Source: Ralstonia pickettii
Lineage (GTDB): Bacteria; Pseudomonadota; Gammaproteobacteria; Burkholderiales; Burkholderiaceae
DNA: 64,000 nt
Reading direction: 5' to 3'
Assembly (NCBI RefSeq): GCF_001699815.1
Contig: NZ_MCGB01000069.1
Location: 1 to 64,000 of the forward strand
This document shows, one piece after another, positions 1 through 9,436 of the stretch. The position numbers and the translations under genes were made by a program. Position 1 is the stretch's first letter. The number at the start of each line of letters is the position of its first letter. The notes under the pieces were generated by a model. It did not search any database, had not been told where the DNA came from, and worked only from the letters and a program-made list of their open reading frames with translations.

Positions 1-120
1 TTCCGGATCTTCGGTCACCTCGATGCCGGCGGCCTTCAGCAACGGCAGCGTCTCTTCAAAGATGCGCCCTTTGGACAGCGCCAGCGTGAGCTGGTTGGAG
101 GCGGACTGGAATGCGTTCAT
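1..120 (-). CDS. hisG: ATP phosphoribosyltransferase HisG, N-terminal fragment (cut by window edge)
   Basis: Only the first 40 codons are inside the window. They read [20 protein letters not shown] and continue into [20 protein letters not shown], the typical beginning of short-form HisG, which condenses ATP with PRPP in the first step of histidine synthesis. The LALSKGRI segment is the first strand and loop of the catalytic domain. The ATG lies 19 bases after the murA stop, so hisG is probably co-transcribed with murA. The short form normally needs the regulatory partner HisZ, which is not in this window. Confidence 0.9.
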   Translation of the reverse strand, partial: MNAFQSASNQLTLALSKGRIFEETLPLLKAAGIEVTEDPE

Positions 121-139
121 GGCCAGCGGGTTCCTTACC

Positions 140-1746
<1,607 letters not shown>

Positions 1747-1799
1747 CCCTTCTCCTGCAAAACGTTAGGGTGAGCGTCGTTCGTTTTGTTATCGACGCA

Positions 1800-2588
1800 T
1801 CAATGGCGCAGCTTGTAGCCCGTGCGCAGCATCTGCAGGGCCACTCCCCCCACTACGACCAGCGCGATCAGCATCACGCCGAGGCTCGTCGCCACCGGCA
1901 CATCGGACACGCCGAAGAAGCCGTAGCGGAAGCCGTCGATCATGTAGAAGAACGGGTTGGCGTGGGACACCGCCTGCCAGAACGGCGGCAGTGAATGAAT
2001 CGAATAGAACACGCCCGCCAGGAAGGTGGCCGGCACGATCAGAAAGTTCTGGAACGCCGCAAGCTGGTCGAATTTTTCAGCCCATATGCCAGCAATCAAC
2101 CCCAGCGTGCCGAGCACGCTCGCGCCCAGCACGGCAAACACGATGATCCAGAGCGGCTGCGCGAAGTGCAGGTGCGCAAACAAGGTCGTCACGACAAGCA
2201 CGCCCGTACCCACAGCGAGACCGCGAATGACGGACGCACACACGTAGGCACCGAACATCTCCCAATGCGACAGCGGCGGCAGCATGATGAACACCAGGTT
2301 GCCGGTGATCTTCGACTGGATGAGCGACGACGAGCTGTTTGCGAAGGCGTTCTGCAGCACGCTCATCATTACCAGACCAGGCACCAGAAAGGCGGTGTAG
2401 CTCAACTGGTCGAACACCTTGACGCGGTCCTCCAGCACGTGGCCGAAAATCAGCAGATAAAGCAGCGCGGTCAGCACCGGCGCGGCCACGGTCTGGAAGC
2501 TCACCTTCCAGAAGCGCAGCACTTCCTTGTACAGCAGCGTACGGAAACCGACCCAACGGCCCGGCATGCTCTCGGGAATGGCGTTCAT
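1800..2588 (-). CDS. ABC-2 type transporter permease (YadH-like)
   Basis: This is a 262-residue inner-membrane permease of the ABC-2 family with about six hydrophobic segments. It carries the family signature around FLVPGLVMMSVLQNAFANSS and the FLAGVFYSIHSLPPFWQ element near residue 190. It overlaps the upstream ATPase gene by four bases (ATGA), so the two form one exporter. The transported substrate is unknown. E. coli YadGH is the nearest named pair. Placement directly after mlaB suggests an envelope role, but that is inference from context. Confidence 0.9.
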   Translation of the reverse strand: MNAIPESMPGRWVGFRTLLYKEVLRFWKVSFQTVAAPVLTALLYLLIFGHVLEDRVKVFDQLSYTAFLVPGLVMMSVLQNAFANSSSSLIQSKITGNLVFIMLPPLSHWEMFGAYVCASVIRGLAVGTGVLVVTTLFAHLHFAQPLWIIVFAVLGASVLGTLGLIAGIWAEKFDQLAAFQNFLIVPATFLAGVFYSIHSLPPFWQAVSHANPFFYMIDGFRYGFFGVSDVPVATSLGVMLIALVVVGGVALQMLRTGYKLRH

Positions 2589-3550
2589 GCGGCGGGCTCC
2601 AGCGCAGAATCAGGAATGGCAGGCGCCTGAGGCCCGAGGGGCAATCCGCCTTCGCGGCGCATGATCTGCACGAACACGTCTTCCAGATCGGCCTTGGCGA
2701 CTTCCATATCGTCGATCTCGCATCCGGCAAGGCGGCACATGGAGAGAATCTGTTCGACCTCACCGTAGCCCGACAGGCGCAGACGGACGCCGCGCTCGCC
2801 GTGGTTGCCCGGCAGGCGCAGGCTTTCCAGCGATGCCGGCAGCGCGCCCTTCGCAAAGCTCAGCACCAATTGCAGCCCCGCAAATTGCGACAGCAGATTC
2901 GCCGTGCGATCGAGCGCCACCACCTCGCCAAACTTCAGCATGGCAATGCGGTCGCACAGGGATTCCGCCTCTTCCAGATAGTGCGTGGTCAGCACGACGG
3001 TGTGGCCCTCGCGATTCAGGCGCGAGATGAATTTCCACAGCGTCTGGCGCAACTCGACGTCCACACCGGCAGTCGGCTCGTCCAGCACGATCACGGGCGG
3101 GCGATGCACCAGCGCCTGCGCCACCAGCACGCGGCGCTTCATGCCGCCCGACAGCGCGCGCATGTTGGCGTCGGCCTTGTTGGTCAAGTCCAGATTGGCC
3201 ATGACCTCGTCGATCCAGTCATCGTTTTTCGTCAGGCCGAAGTAGCCCGACTGCAGACGCAGCGTTTCGCGCACCGTGAAGAACGGATCGAACACCAGTT
3301 CCTGCGGCACCACGCCGAGCTTGCGGCGCGCAGTGCGGTAATCGGAGACGACGTCGTGGCCGAGCACGCGCACGCTGCCGGAATCGGCGCGATTCAGGCC
3401 CGCGAGGATGGAGATCAGCGTGGTCTTGCCCGCGCCGTTGGGGCCCAGCAGGCCGAAAAACTCGCCCTGCTCGACAGACAGGCTTACGCCCTTGAGCGCT
3501 TGCAACGACTTGTAGCGCTTGCGGACGTCAGCGATTTCGATGGCTTTCAT
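2585..3550 (-). CDS. ABC transporter ATP-binding protein (YadG-like)
   Basis: This is the 321-residue nucleotide-binding subunit for the downstream ABC-2 permease. It has Walker A (GPNGAGKTT, about residue 39), the ABC signature LSGGMKRRVLVAQAL, Walker B with VIVLDEPTAGVD, and the switch His in VLTTHYLEEAE. About 100 residues follow the ATPase core, as in drug and polysaccharide exporters of the ABC-2 class. I chose the ATG of MKAIEIADV at 3550. The reading frame can be extended three codons to a TTG, which is less likely. Confidence 0.93.
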   Translation of the reverse strand: MKAIEIADVRKRYKSLQALKGVSLSVEQGEFFGLLGPNGAGKTTLISILAGLNRADSGSVRVLGHDVVSDYRTARRKLGVVPQELVFDPFFTVRETLRLQSGYFGLTKNDDWIDEVMANLDLTNKADANMRALSGGMKRRVLVAQALVHRPPVIVLDEPTAGVDVELRQTLWKFISRLNREGHTVVLTTHYLEEAESLCDRIAMLKFGEVVALDRTANLLSQFAGLQLVLSFAKGALPASLESLRLPGNHGERGVRLRLSGYGEVEQILSMCRLAGCEIDDMEVAKADLEDVFVQIMRREGGLPLGPQAPAIPDSALEPAA

Positions 3551-3653
3551 GGCCGACAAAGTGAACTACCCTGCGCATCTCGTGACCGTCGATCGACAAC
3601 ACCATGACGGCCGCGGACGCCGCACACGGCGGCGGCAGAGCGACAAACCCAGA

Positions 3654-3659
3654 ATTATA
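3654..3659 (-). promoter_or_regulatory. Candidate -10 element upstream of the ABC-2 exporter genes
   Basis: A perfect TATAAT lies on the minus strand in the 249-base gap between mlaB and the ABC ATPase, about 104 bases before the start codon. I could not find a good -35 at 16-18 bases, so this is a weak call for an internal promoter serving the exporter, bolA-like, murA and hisG genes. Confidence 0.3.
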
Positions 3660-3799
3660 GGGGAACTGCACCAACTCACGGCGCCACAGCTGACGACGCC
3701 GAACCGCGAATGCCAGGGGCGCGCACGACCCTGGGCCGGAGCGCGGCATGGCGATGACGGGTTCGGAGCAATCACCCCGCGCCCGCACCGGACGCCGCC

Positions 3800-4111
3800 T
3801 CAATGTCGAGCGTGATGGTGCGCAGCAGGGGCAGGCGCGACGGCCAGCAGGGACTCCACGCCATACAGCGTGGCGAGATTGGACAGCGCTTGCGGAGCGC
3901 CTCCGATGTCGAGCGCGATACCGGCATCCTGGGCCGTGCGCTGCCAGGACAGCAGCACCGCCAGCGCAGACGAATCGACCTGCGACAAGCCCGCGCAATC
4001 GACGTGCAGCGCGGCAAGGCCAGCTTCGCGCGCTTGGCCGAGTAGAGCCTCGCCCTCGCGCAGAACGCGCGGCGCTTCGCGGTGAGTCAGCGGGCCGGAC
4101 AAGGTCAACAT
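3800..4111 (-). CDS. mlaB: STAS-domain protein MlaB
   Basis: This is a 103-residue single STAS-domain protein of the inner-membrane Mla complex (MlaFEDB), where MlaB binds the ATPase MlaF and is needed for complex stability and activity. The domain runs from LTLSGPLTHREAP to about residue 85. The conserved DSSALAVLLSW loop carries the STAS Ser/Asp positions. It follows mlaC by 74 bases and is the last gene of the mla set. The reading frame ends in a short His-rich tail, and the last dozen residues may not be structured. Confidence 0.85.
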   Translation of the reverse strand: MLTLSGPLTHREAPRVLREGEALLGQAREAGLAALHVDCAGLSQVDSSALAVLLSWQRTAQDAGIALDIGGAPQALSNLATLYGVESLLAVAPAPAAHHHARH

Positions 4112-4185
4112 GGTGGAAATGGATGCGTCAGAAAAAGAAACAGCGGCCAGAACTGACCGCTGTGTTGATTCTACCGGAAGGCTGC

Positions 4186-4821
4186 TTACTTCGCCGGGCC
4201 CTTCTCGAGCTGCATGTTGCGCTCGTTCAGGAAGCTCACCAGGCCGGCGACGCCGCCGCGCTTGCTGATGACCTCGGCAAACTGGTTCTTGTACGTCTCC
4301 GACAGCCAGAGGCCGCTGATGTTGATGTCGTACACCTTCCAGCCACCGGCCGTCTTTTCCAAACGGTAGTCCAGGGCCACTGGTTCGCCGTTGTTGTTCA
4401 CGGTCGAACGCACCACCACGTCGGTGTCATCGGCAGCCGCACGGAACGGCTTGTACGAAACGGTCTGGTTCTTCACATTCGACAGCGCGCCGGCGTAAGT
4501 GCGGATGAGCAGCGTTTTGAAGCCTTCCTGGATCTGTTGCTGCTGCTCCGGCGACGCCTGGTTCCAGAAACGGCCCATGGCGATCTGCGTGGTGCGCTTG
4601 AAATCGGCGCGCGGCACGATCTTCTGGTCGACCAGCTGGTACACCTTGGTCATGTTGCCGCCACGCAGTTCCGGATCGCTCTTGATGGTGCTGAGCACGT
4701 CGTCCACAGCCGTCTTGACCGTGGCTTGTGCGTCGGCGTCCTGGGCGTGGACCGGCGCAGCTGCCACGGCAGCCGTCAGCGTGAGACCGGCGAGCAGGGA
4801 GCGGAGAAGCTTCTTCAACAT
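4186..4821 (-). CDS. mlaC: Periplasmic phospholipid-binding protein MlaC
   Basis: MlaC is the soluble periplasmic carrier that shuttles phospholipid between outer-membrane MlaA and the inner-membrane MlaFEDB complex. The 211-residue protein starts with a Sec signal peptide (MLKKLLRSLLAGLTLTAAVA, cleavage after about APVHA). The Ttg2D fold follows, with the typical IVPRADFKRTTQIAMGRFW segment and the later VYDINISGLWLSETYKNQF segment that lines the lipid pocket. Length matches E. coli MlaC (211). It is encoded after mlaA, with 152 bases between. Confidence 0.95.
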   Translation of the reverse strand: MLKKLLRSLLAGLTLTAAVAAAPVHAQDADAQATVKTAVDDVLSTIKSDPELRGGNMTKVYQLVDQKIVPRADFKRTTQIAMGRFWNQASPEQQQQIQEGFKTLLIRTYAGALSNVKNQTVSYKPFRAAADDTDVVVRSTVNNNGEPVALDYRLEKTAGGWKVYDINISGLWLSETYKNQFAEVISKRGGVAGLVSFLNERNMQLEKGPAK

Positions 4822-4973
4822 ATCGCGTCCTTATGGTGTGATTTTTGGGTCGCTTGCAGCGCATTCGCGGCAATCTTGTTGGCGATTAGAACAGACCGCC
4901 CGCAGCCAAGTTCGTGCGGGCCGGCCACTTTTACGCCTTGTCACCTTTGAGGCGACCTTGTTACGTGTACTGA

Positions 4974-5777
4974 TCAGCGGCGGAACACCGGCCAGTTGGG
5001 GGTGAAGCGATGGTACGGCGAGACCGTCGCGTCACCGGTATCCGGCGACTTCGTGTTGTCCTGGTCTTCCGGCAGGTTGCCGTCATAGATCAGGTAGCGG
5101 CGGCGCTGCAGATAGGCATCGCGCAGGAAGGTGTACTTGTCGACCGCAGCCTGTTCGAACACATTGCTGGCCCCGAGCAGGTTCGCGCGCACGTCAACCA
5201 CGCGCAACGCGGCTAGCGAGTAGGTGATCGCGCTGTCGTGCCAGTACGTGAGCGGGTCCATCTGCCAGTCGACCAGGAACCCCACGGTGTCACGTGCAGT
5301 GCTCGGGCCGAGCAGCGGCCACACGACGTACGGACCCGACGGCACACCCCATACGCCCAGCGTCTGGCCGAAGTCTTCCTTGTGCTTGGGCAGGCCGGCG
5401 TCCGACGCAATGTCGATCAGGCCACCCAGACCCAGCACGGTATTGATCGCCACGCGCATGGTGTCTTCCAGCGCGGCGGTGCCCTTCAATTGCAGCAGGT
5501 TGTTGACGGCCGAATAGACATCGCCCGCATTCGAGAAGAAATTCGACACCGCCGTGCGCGCTGGCGACGGCACCACATCGACATACGTTTGCGCAACTGG
5601 CTTCAGCACGCCCTTGTCGAGGTCTTCGTTGATGCGGAAGACTTCGCGGTTGAACGGTTCGATCGGGTCAGCCGGATTAGCATTCGGTCCCGTCGCACAG
5701 CCGGCCAGCAGGGTGGTACCTGCAGCCAGAGCCAGCGCAATGCCGCGCAGCATACGGATGGATGTTGTTAATTTCAT
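4974..5777 (-). CDS. mlaA: Outer-membrane lipoprotein MlaA (VacJ)
   Basis: MlaA is the outer-membrane lipoprotein that removes mislocalised phospholipid from the outer leaflet and passes it to MlaC. The protein has a lipoprotein signal peptide with lipobox LLAGC (Cys near residue 26), then the VacJ domain with PIEPFNREVFRINEDLDK and the NTVLGLGGLIDIASDAGL and GVPSGPYVVWPLLGPSTARD motifs. At 267 residues it is near the usual length, with a short C-terminal tail. It overlaps mlaD by four bases. In E. coli mlaA lies outside the mla operon; here it is inside it. Confidence 0.95.
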   Translation of the reverse strand: MKLTTSIRMLRGIALALAAGTTLLAGCATGPNANPADPIEPFNREVFRINEDLDKGVLKPVAQTYVDVVPSPARTAVSNFFSNAGDVYSAVNNLLQLKGTAALEDTMRVAINTVLGLGGLIDIASDAGLPKHKEDFGQTLGVWGVPSGPYVVWPLLGPSTARDTVGFLVDWQMDPLTYWHDSAITYSLAALRVVDVRANLLGASNVFEQAAVDKYTFLRDAYLQRRRYLIYDGNLPEDQDNTKSPDTGDATVSPYHRFTPNWPVFRR

Positions 5778-6301
5778 GGCTTATTGCTCCCGCTGCCCTC
5801 GGCCGGCTTGGCTCCGCCGGCACTGCCATTCGCGCTGCCGGCACCGGCATCCGCGGCCTTGCTATAGAGGAACTGGCTGATCAGGTTTTCCAGCACCACC
5901 GCCGACTGCGTCATGGTGATCTTGCTGCCGCTGGCAAGCATGACCGAGTCGCCACCCGGTTCAATGCCAATGTATTGCTCACCGAGCAGACCCGAGGTCA
6001 GGACCTTGGCCGAACTGTCTTTTGGAAACTGATAGCGCTGATCCATGTCGAGCACCGCGATGGCTTGGTAGCTCTTGTCATCGAACAGGATCTGCGACAC
6101 ACGGCCGACCACCACACCCGAACTCTTGACCGGCGCCCGCACCTTCAACCCGCCGATATTGTCGAAGGCCGCCTTCACCTGGTAAGTCTTGGCAAACGAG
6201 AACGAACTCATATTGCCCGCTTTGAGCGCCAGGAACAGCAGCGCAATGATGCCCACCAGAACGAACAGGCCGACCCAGAAATCGAGGACGCTTTTACGCA
6301 T
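5774..6301 (-). CDS. mlaD: MCE-domain phospholipid transport protein MlaD
   Basis: MlaD forms a hexameric ring anchored to the inner membrane that passes lipid between the MlaE channel and MlaC. The 175-residue protein has one N-terminal membrane segment (about residues 8-26, FWVGLFVLVGIIALLFLALK) and one MCE domain, with KAAFDNIGGLKVRAPVKSSG and LTSGLLGEQYIGIEPGGD. A Ser/Gly/Ala-rich tail ends the protein. It sits between mlaE (37-base gap) and mlaA (four-base overlap). Confidence 0.95.
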   Translation of the reverse strand: MRKSVLDFWVGLFVLVGIIALLFLALKAGNMSSFSFAKTYQVKAAFDNIGGLKVRAPVKSSGVVVGRVSQILFDDKSYQAIAVLDMDQRYQFPKDSSAKVLTSGLLGEQYIGIEPGGDSVMLASGSKITMTQSAVVLENLISQFLYSKAADAGAGSANGSAGGAKPAEGSGSNKP

Positions 6302-6338
6302 GATCTTTTCTCGTTGAACGCTAACGACAACCGGCCGC

Positions 6339-7106
6339 TCAGCTGAACATCAGTGCCGTCAGCACGAAATCCAGCGCCAGCACGGTGAGCGACGCGATCA
6401 CCACCGTCCGGGTAGTCGCGCGCGAGACGCCTTCCGGCGTGGCCTTCGCCTCATAACCCTGATACAGCGCAATGAAGGTGACCGCCACACCAAACACGAC
6501 ACTCTTGATGACGCCGTTGAGCACGTCGTCCATGACATCCACGCCGGCCTGCATCTGCGACCAGAACGCTCCGGGGTCCACGCCAATCAGTCCGACCCCG
6601 ACGAAGTATCCGCCCAGAATCCCCACCGCACTGAAAATCGCGGCCAGCAGCGGCATGGCGATGAAGCCCGCCCAGAAACGCGGCGCCAGCACGCGGGCCA
6701 GCGGATCGACCGCCATCATTTCCATGGCGATCAGCTGCTCGCCGGCTTTCATCAGGCCAATCTCGGCCGTGAGCGACGTACCGGCGCGACCGGCAAACAG
6801 CAGGGCCGTCACCACCGGCCCCAGCTCGCGCACCAGCGACAGCGCCACCAGCAAACCCAGCGCCTGCTCGGAGCCGTAGCGGTTAAGCGTGTTGTAGCCC
6901 TGCAAACCAAGCACGAAGCCAACAAACAGACCCGACACAGCAATGATGATGAACGAATCATTGCCGATGAAGCGCAGTTGCTCGATCACCAGGCGCGGGC
7001 GACGGAGCACGTCGCCCGAAGCGCCAATGAGCGAAATCAACGTGCGGGCGGCATAGCCGAAGCGGCTGATCAGCACCAGAACAAAGCGGCCGATGGTGGA
7101 AATCAT
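6339..7106 (-). CDS. mlaE: Phospholipid ABC transporter permease MlaE
   Basis: MlaE is the integral inner-membrane subunit of the Mla lipid transporter. The 255-residue protein shows the MlaE/YrbE pattern: an amphipathic N-terminus, about five membrane segments, and the conserved block from LVRELGPVVTALLFAGRAGT through AEIGLMKAGEQLIAMEMMAV, which contains the coupling helix that meets MlaF. It overlaps mlaF by four bases (ATGA), so the two are translationally coupled. Confidence 0.96.
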   Translation of the reverse strand: MISTIGRFVLVLISRFGYAARTLISLIGASGDVLRRPRLVIEQLRFIGNDSFIIIAVSGLFVGFVLGLQGYNTLNRYGSEQALGLLVALSLVRELGPVVTALLFAGRAGTSLTAEIGLMKAGEQLIAMEMMAVDPLARVLAPRFWAGFIAMPLLAAIFSAVGILGGYFVGVGLIGVDPGAFWSQMQAGVDVMDDVLNGVIKSVVFGVAVTFIALYQGYEAKATPEGVSRATTRTVVIASLTVLALDFVLTALMFS

Positions 7107-7936
7107 CGTGCGCCTCCGCTCTTGCCCAGACCGAAGTCATCTGCCAGCGGTGCCCCGGGATAGTGGAACGGCACGGGACCGTCCGCCTCTCCGTGCACGA
7201 ACTGACGGACGAACGGATCGGTCGATGCGGTCAGCTCTGCCGGCGTGCCTGCGGCAGCAATGCCACCGTTGGCAATGAAGTAGACGTAATCGGCAATGTG
7301 GAACGTCTCCTGCACGTCGTGCGAGACGATGATACTGGTCGCGCCGAGCGCGTCGTTCAGCTTGCGGATGAGCGACGCGGTCAGGCCCAACGAGATCGGG
7401 TCCAGCCCGGCGAACGGCTCGTCATAGAGGATGAGCGACGGATCCAGCGCAATCGCCCGCGCCAGCGCCACGCGCCGGGCCATGCCGCCGGAAATTTCCG
7501 AAGGCATCAGGTCGCGCGCACCGCGCAGGCCGACGGCGTTCAGCTTCATCAGCACCAGATCGCGGATGAGCAGTTCGGGCAGTTCGGTATGTTCGCGCAG
7601 TGGAAATGCCACATTGTCGAACACGGACAGATCGGTAAACAGCGCCCCAAACTGGAACAGCATGCCCATCTGGCGGCGCGCAGCGTACAGCGCGCGCTTG
7701 TCCATGGCGCCGATATCCTGGCCGTGCACGCGTACAGTGCCGGCGGCAGCGGCCACTTGGCCGCCAATCAACCGGAGAATCGTCGTCTTGCCGCAGCCCG
7801 AGCCGCCCATGACGGCCACCACGCTGCCCTTGGGCACGCGCATGCACAGGCCGGACAGGATGCGCCGCGCGCCTGGCTGATAGGCGAAATCGACCTGATC
7901 GAGTTCGACAACGGCGTTGGAAGGCTGGGTGGACAC
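7103..7936 (-). CDS. mlaF: Phospholipid ABC transporter ATPase MlaF
   Basis: MlaF is the cytoplasmic ATPase of the Mla transporter. It shows Walker A (GGSGCGKTT, about residue 44), the ABC signature EISGGMARRVALARAI, Walker B with LILYDEPFAGLDP, and the switch His of IIVSHDVQETF. At 277 residues it is close to E. coli MlaF with a slightly longer C-terminus. The start at 7936 is a GTG with no clear ribosome-binding site, so the exact start is uncertain. It is the first gene of the mla operon. Confidence 0.94.
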   Translation of the reverse strand: MSTQPSNAVVELDQVDFAYQPGARRILSGLCMRVPKGSVVAVMGGSGCGKTTILRLIGGQVAAAAGTVRVHGQDIGAMDKRALYAARRQMGMLFQFGALFTDLSVFDNVAFPLREHTELPELLIRDLVLMKLNAVGLRGARDLMPSEISGGMARRVALARAIALDPSLILYDEPFAGLDPISLGLTASLIRKLNDALGATSIIVSHDVQETFHIADYVYFIANGGIAAAGTPAELTASTDPFVRQFVHGEADGPVPFHYPGAPLADDFGLGKSGGAR

Positions 7937-8045
7937 GGTGGAGATCGGTGCAGAGGGCTCGGCAGGTTGGCGGCTTCATGCTGCCGCATCTCGTTGTCTT
8001 GACTACCGCTGGCTCGCCAACAGACGCAGCTTCGCGCGGCCCGCT

Positions 8046-8076
8046 ATTATAGGTGGAAACCCGCGTAGCCCGTCAG
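8046..8076 (-). promoter_or_regulatory. Candidate promoter of the mla operon
   Basis: A perfect TATAAT (8046-8051) lies on the minus strand about 110 bases upstream of mlaF. A possible -35, CTGACG, is at 8071-8076 with a longer than usual 19-base spacer. It is the best sigma-70-like site in the 268-base gap between mlaF and the upstream binding-protein gene. Confidence 0.4.
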
Positions 8077-8204
8077 TCACGCCATGCTTACCGACAGTTT
8101 GTGTGGCTTGTTCGCCGCGCTGGGGGTTTCCGGGTCTTGCGGGCTGCTGAAAGTGGTGCACCTGCGAAGCTGGCGTTGGCACCTGCGGCGACAGCGGGAG
8201 CAGC

Positions 8205-9263
8205 CTATTCGCCGCTATCCAGCCGTAGATCGGCTTGGCGAATCACCCCCTGCCAGTGCGTCGCGTCACTGCGCACGGTCTGGGCGAACGTGTCGGGGGC
8301 ATCCCATTCGGGTTCAAAGCCGCCGGCACGCAGCGTAGCGTGGACATCACCTGAAGCGACGGCGCGCCGCAATTCGGCCGCCGCGCGCATCGAGAAAGGC
8401 CGGGGTGTGCGCGCCGGCATGAAGGTGCCGATCCAGGCGCTGCGATCGAATCCGGCGAGACCGCCTTCGCGCAGGGTCGGCACAGCGGGCGCGAAACGCG
8501 AGCGAGCCCCGCCCGTCACCCCGAGCAACCGTAGCTGGCCGTTGGCCGCGGCGGCCGCCACACTCGGATAGCAGGCGAAACACGCCGTCATGCGCCCAGC
8601 CAGGATCTGTTGCACGAGCCCTGCTTCACCGCGGACGACCACATGCGGCGCATGGAAAGCGTAGTCGCGCACAAACTGCTCGGCGACAAGGTGCGACCAC
8701 GTGCCGACGATATCCGAGCCGCAATTGACCGTGACGGACTCACCGCGCGCCTGCGCGAGCAGATCGGTCACGGAATGGATCGGCAAGCGCGCATCGACCG
8801 CGAGAAACAGGGGCAGCGTGGCCACCATCGCGACCGGCTGGAAATCGCGCAGCGGGTCATATGACGCCGGCTCGAGCGCGGGCTGGGCGACGAACGTGGT
8901 CTGCTGGAGCAGCAACGTGTGGCCATCGGAGGGCGCGCGGGCGACGGCCTCGCCGGCGGCCATGCCATTGGCTGCCGGGCGATCTTCGACGCCCACCTCG
9001 CGGCCGACCTGCTGCTGCAGTTGCGTCGCGAGTGCGCGCGCCAGTGCATCGAATGCGCTGCCTTCCGCCGCCGGCACGACCAGACGCAGCGGTTGCGACG
9101 GATACCCTTGCAGCAAAGCACGCGCGGGCGACGCCAGCATCGCCGGCAGCACGCCAAGCCACGCAAGCGCTCGCCGCCGCTGCCGATCCAGCACATCGGG
9201 CGCGTGGGGCACATCTGCACGCACATTGCGGGCGCGAGGTCGCATGAGGCAGTTGGGGATCAC
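8205..9263 (-). CDS. Bug-family (TctC-like) periplasmic substrate-binding protein
   Basis: The protein matches the Bug/TctC family of periplasmic binding proteins of tripartite tricarboxylate transporters. It has an export region with RRRALAWLGVLPAMLASPAR, then PLRLVVPAAEGSAFDALARA, the first ligand loop. VGREVGVEDRPAANGMAAGE follows, the form of the family's ...NRxGAgG... motif, and later YDPLRDFQPVAMVATLPLF. The GG of the usual GAGG motif is replaced (NGMAAGE). The ORF starts at a GTG (9263); an ATG at 9245 is also possible. No TctA/TctB membrane genes are nearby, so it is an orphan, common in Burkholderiales. The ligand cannot be inferred. Confidence 0.85.
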   Translation of the reverse strand: MIPNCLMRPRARNVRADVPHAPDVLDRQRRRALAWLGVLPAMLASPARALLQGYPSQPLRLVVPAAEGSAFDALARALATQLQQQVGREVGVEDRPAANGMAAGEAVARAPSDGHTLLLQQTTFVAQPALEPASYDPLRDFQPVAMVATLPLFLAVDARLPIHSVTDLLAQARGESVTVNCGSDIVGTWSHLVAEQFVRDYAFHAPHVVVRGEAGLVQQILAGRMTACFACYPSVAAAAANGQLRLLGVTGGARSRFAPAVPTLREGGLAGFDRSAWIGTFMPARTPRPFSMRAAAELRRAVASGDVHATLRAGGFEPEWDAPDTFAQTVRSDATHWQGVIRQADLRLDSGE

Positions 9264-9306
9264 GGGGAGATCTCATTCTAGAAATCCGCCTGTCCGCACT
9301 GCACTC

Positions 9307-9374
9307 ATGTAAACCATGTCGACGTAAACCATGAGGCATGACGCTCGCGCCACAGCAAACGCGCCACAGCAAAC
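9307..9374. repeat. Two short direct repeats
   Basis: The gap between gltD and the Bug-protein gene contains two tandem-type duplications: GTAAACCATG twice, five bases apart (from 9309), and the 14-mer GCGCCACAGCAAAC twice with no gap (9347-9360 and 9361-9374). Nothing else is visible in this stretch apart from the gltD terminator. They look like replication-slippage products. Confidence 0.7.
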
Positions 9375-9385
9375 GCGGCACAAAC

Positions 9386-9412
9386 AAAAAGGCCCGCCGA
9401 GGCAGGCGGGCC
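9386..9412 (-). terminator. Rho-independent terminator after gltD
   Basis: A perfect 8-bp stem (GGCCCGCC / GGCGGGCC at 9391-9398 and 9405-9412) with a six-base loop is followed on the minus strand by TTTTTGTTTG. It lies 25 bases beyond the gltD stop. Confidence 0.9.
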
Positions 9413-9436
9413 TGAGTCAAACGGTCAACCGCGTGG

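Noticed and set aside
3772-3830. Possible frameshift at the end of mlaB
   Set aside because: An alternative frame gives a different tail (LDIEAASGAG), but the STAS core is complete in the called frame and both tails are plausible, so no frameshift is claimed.
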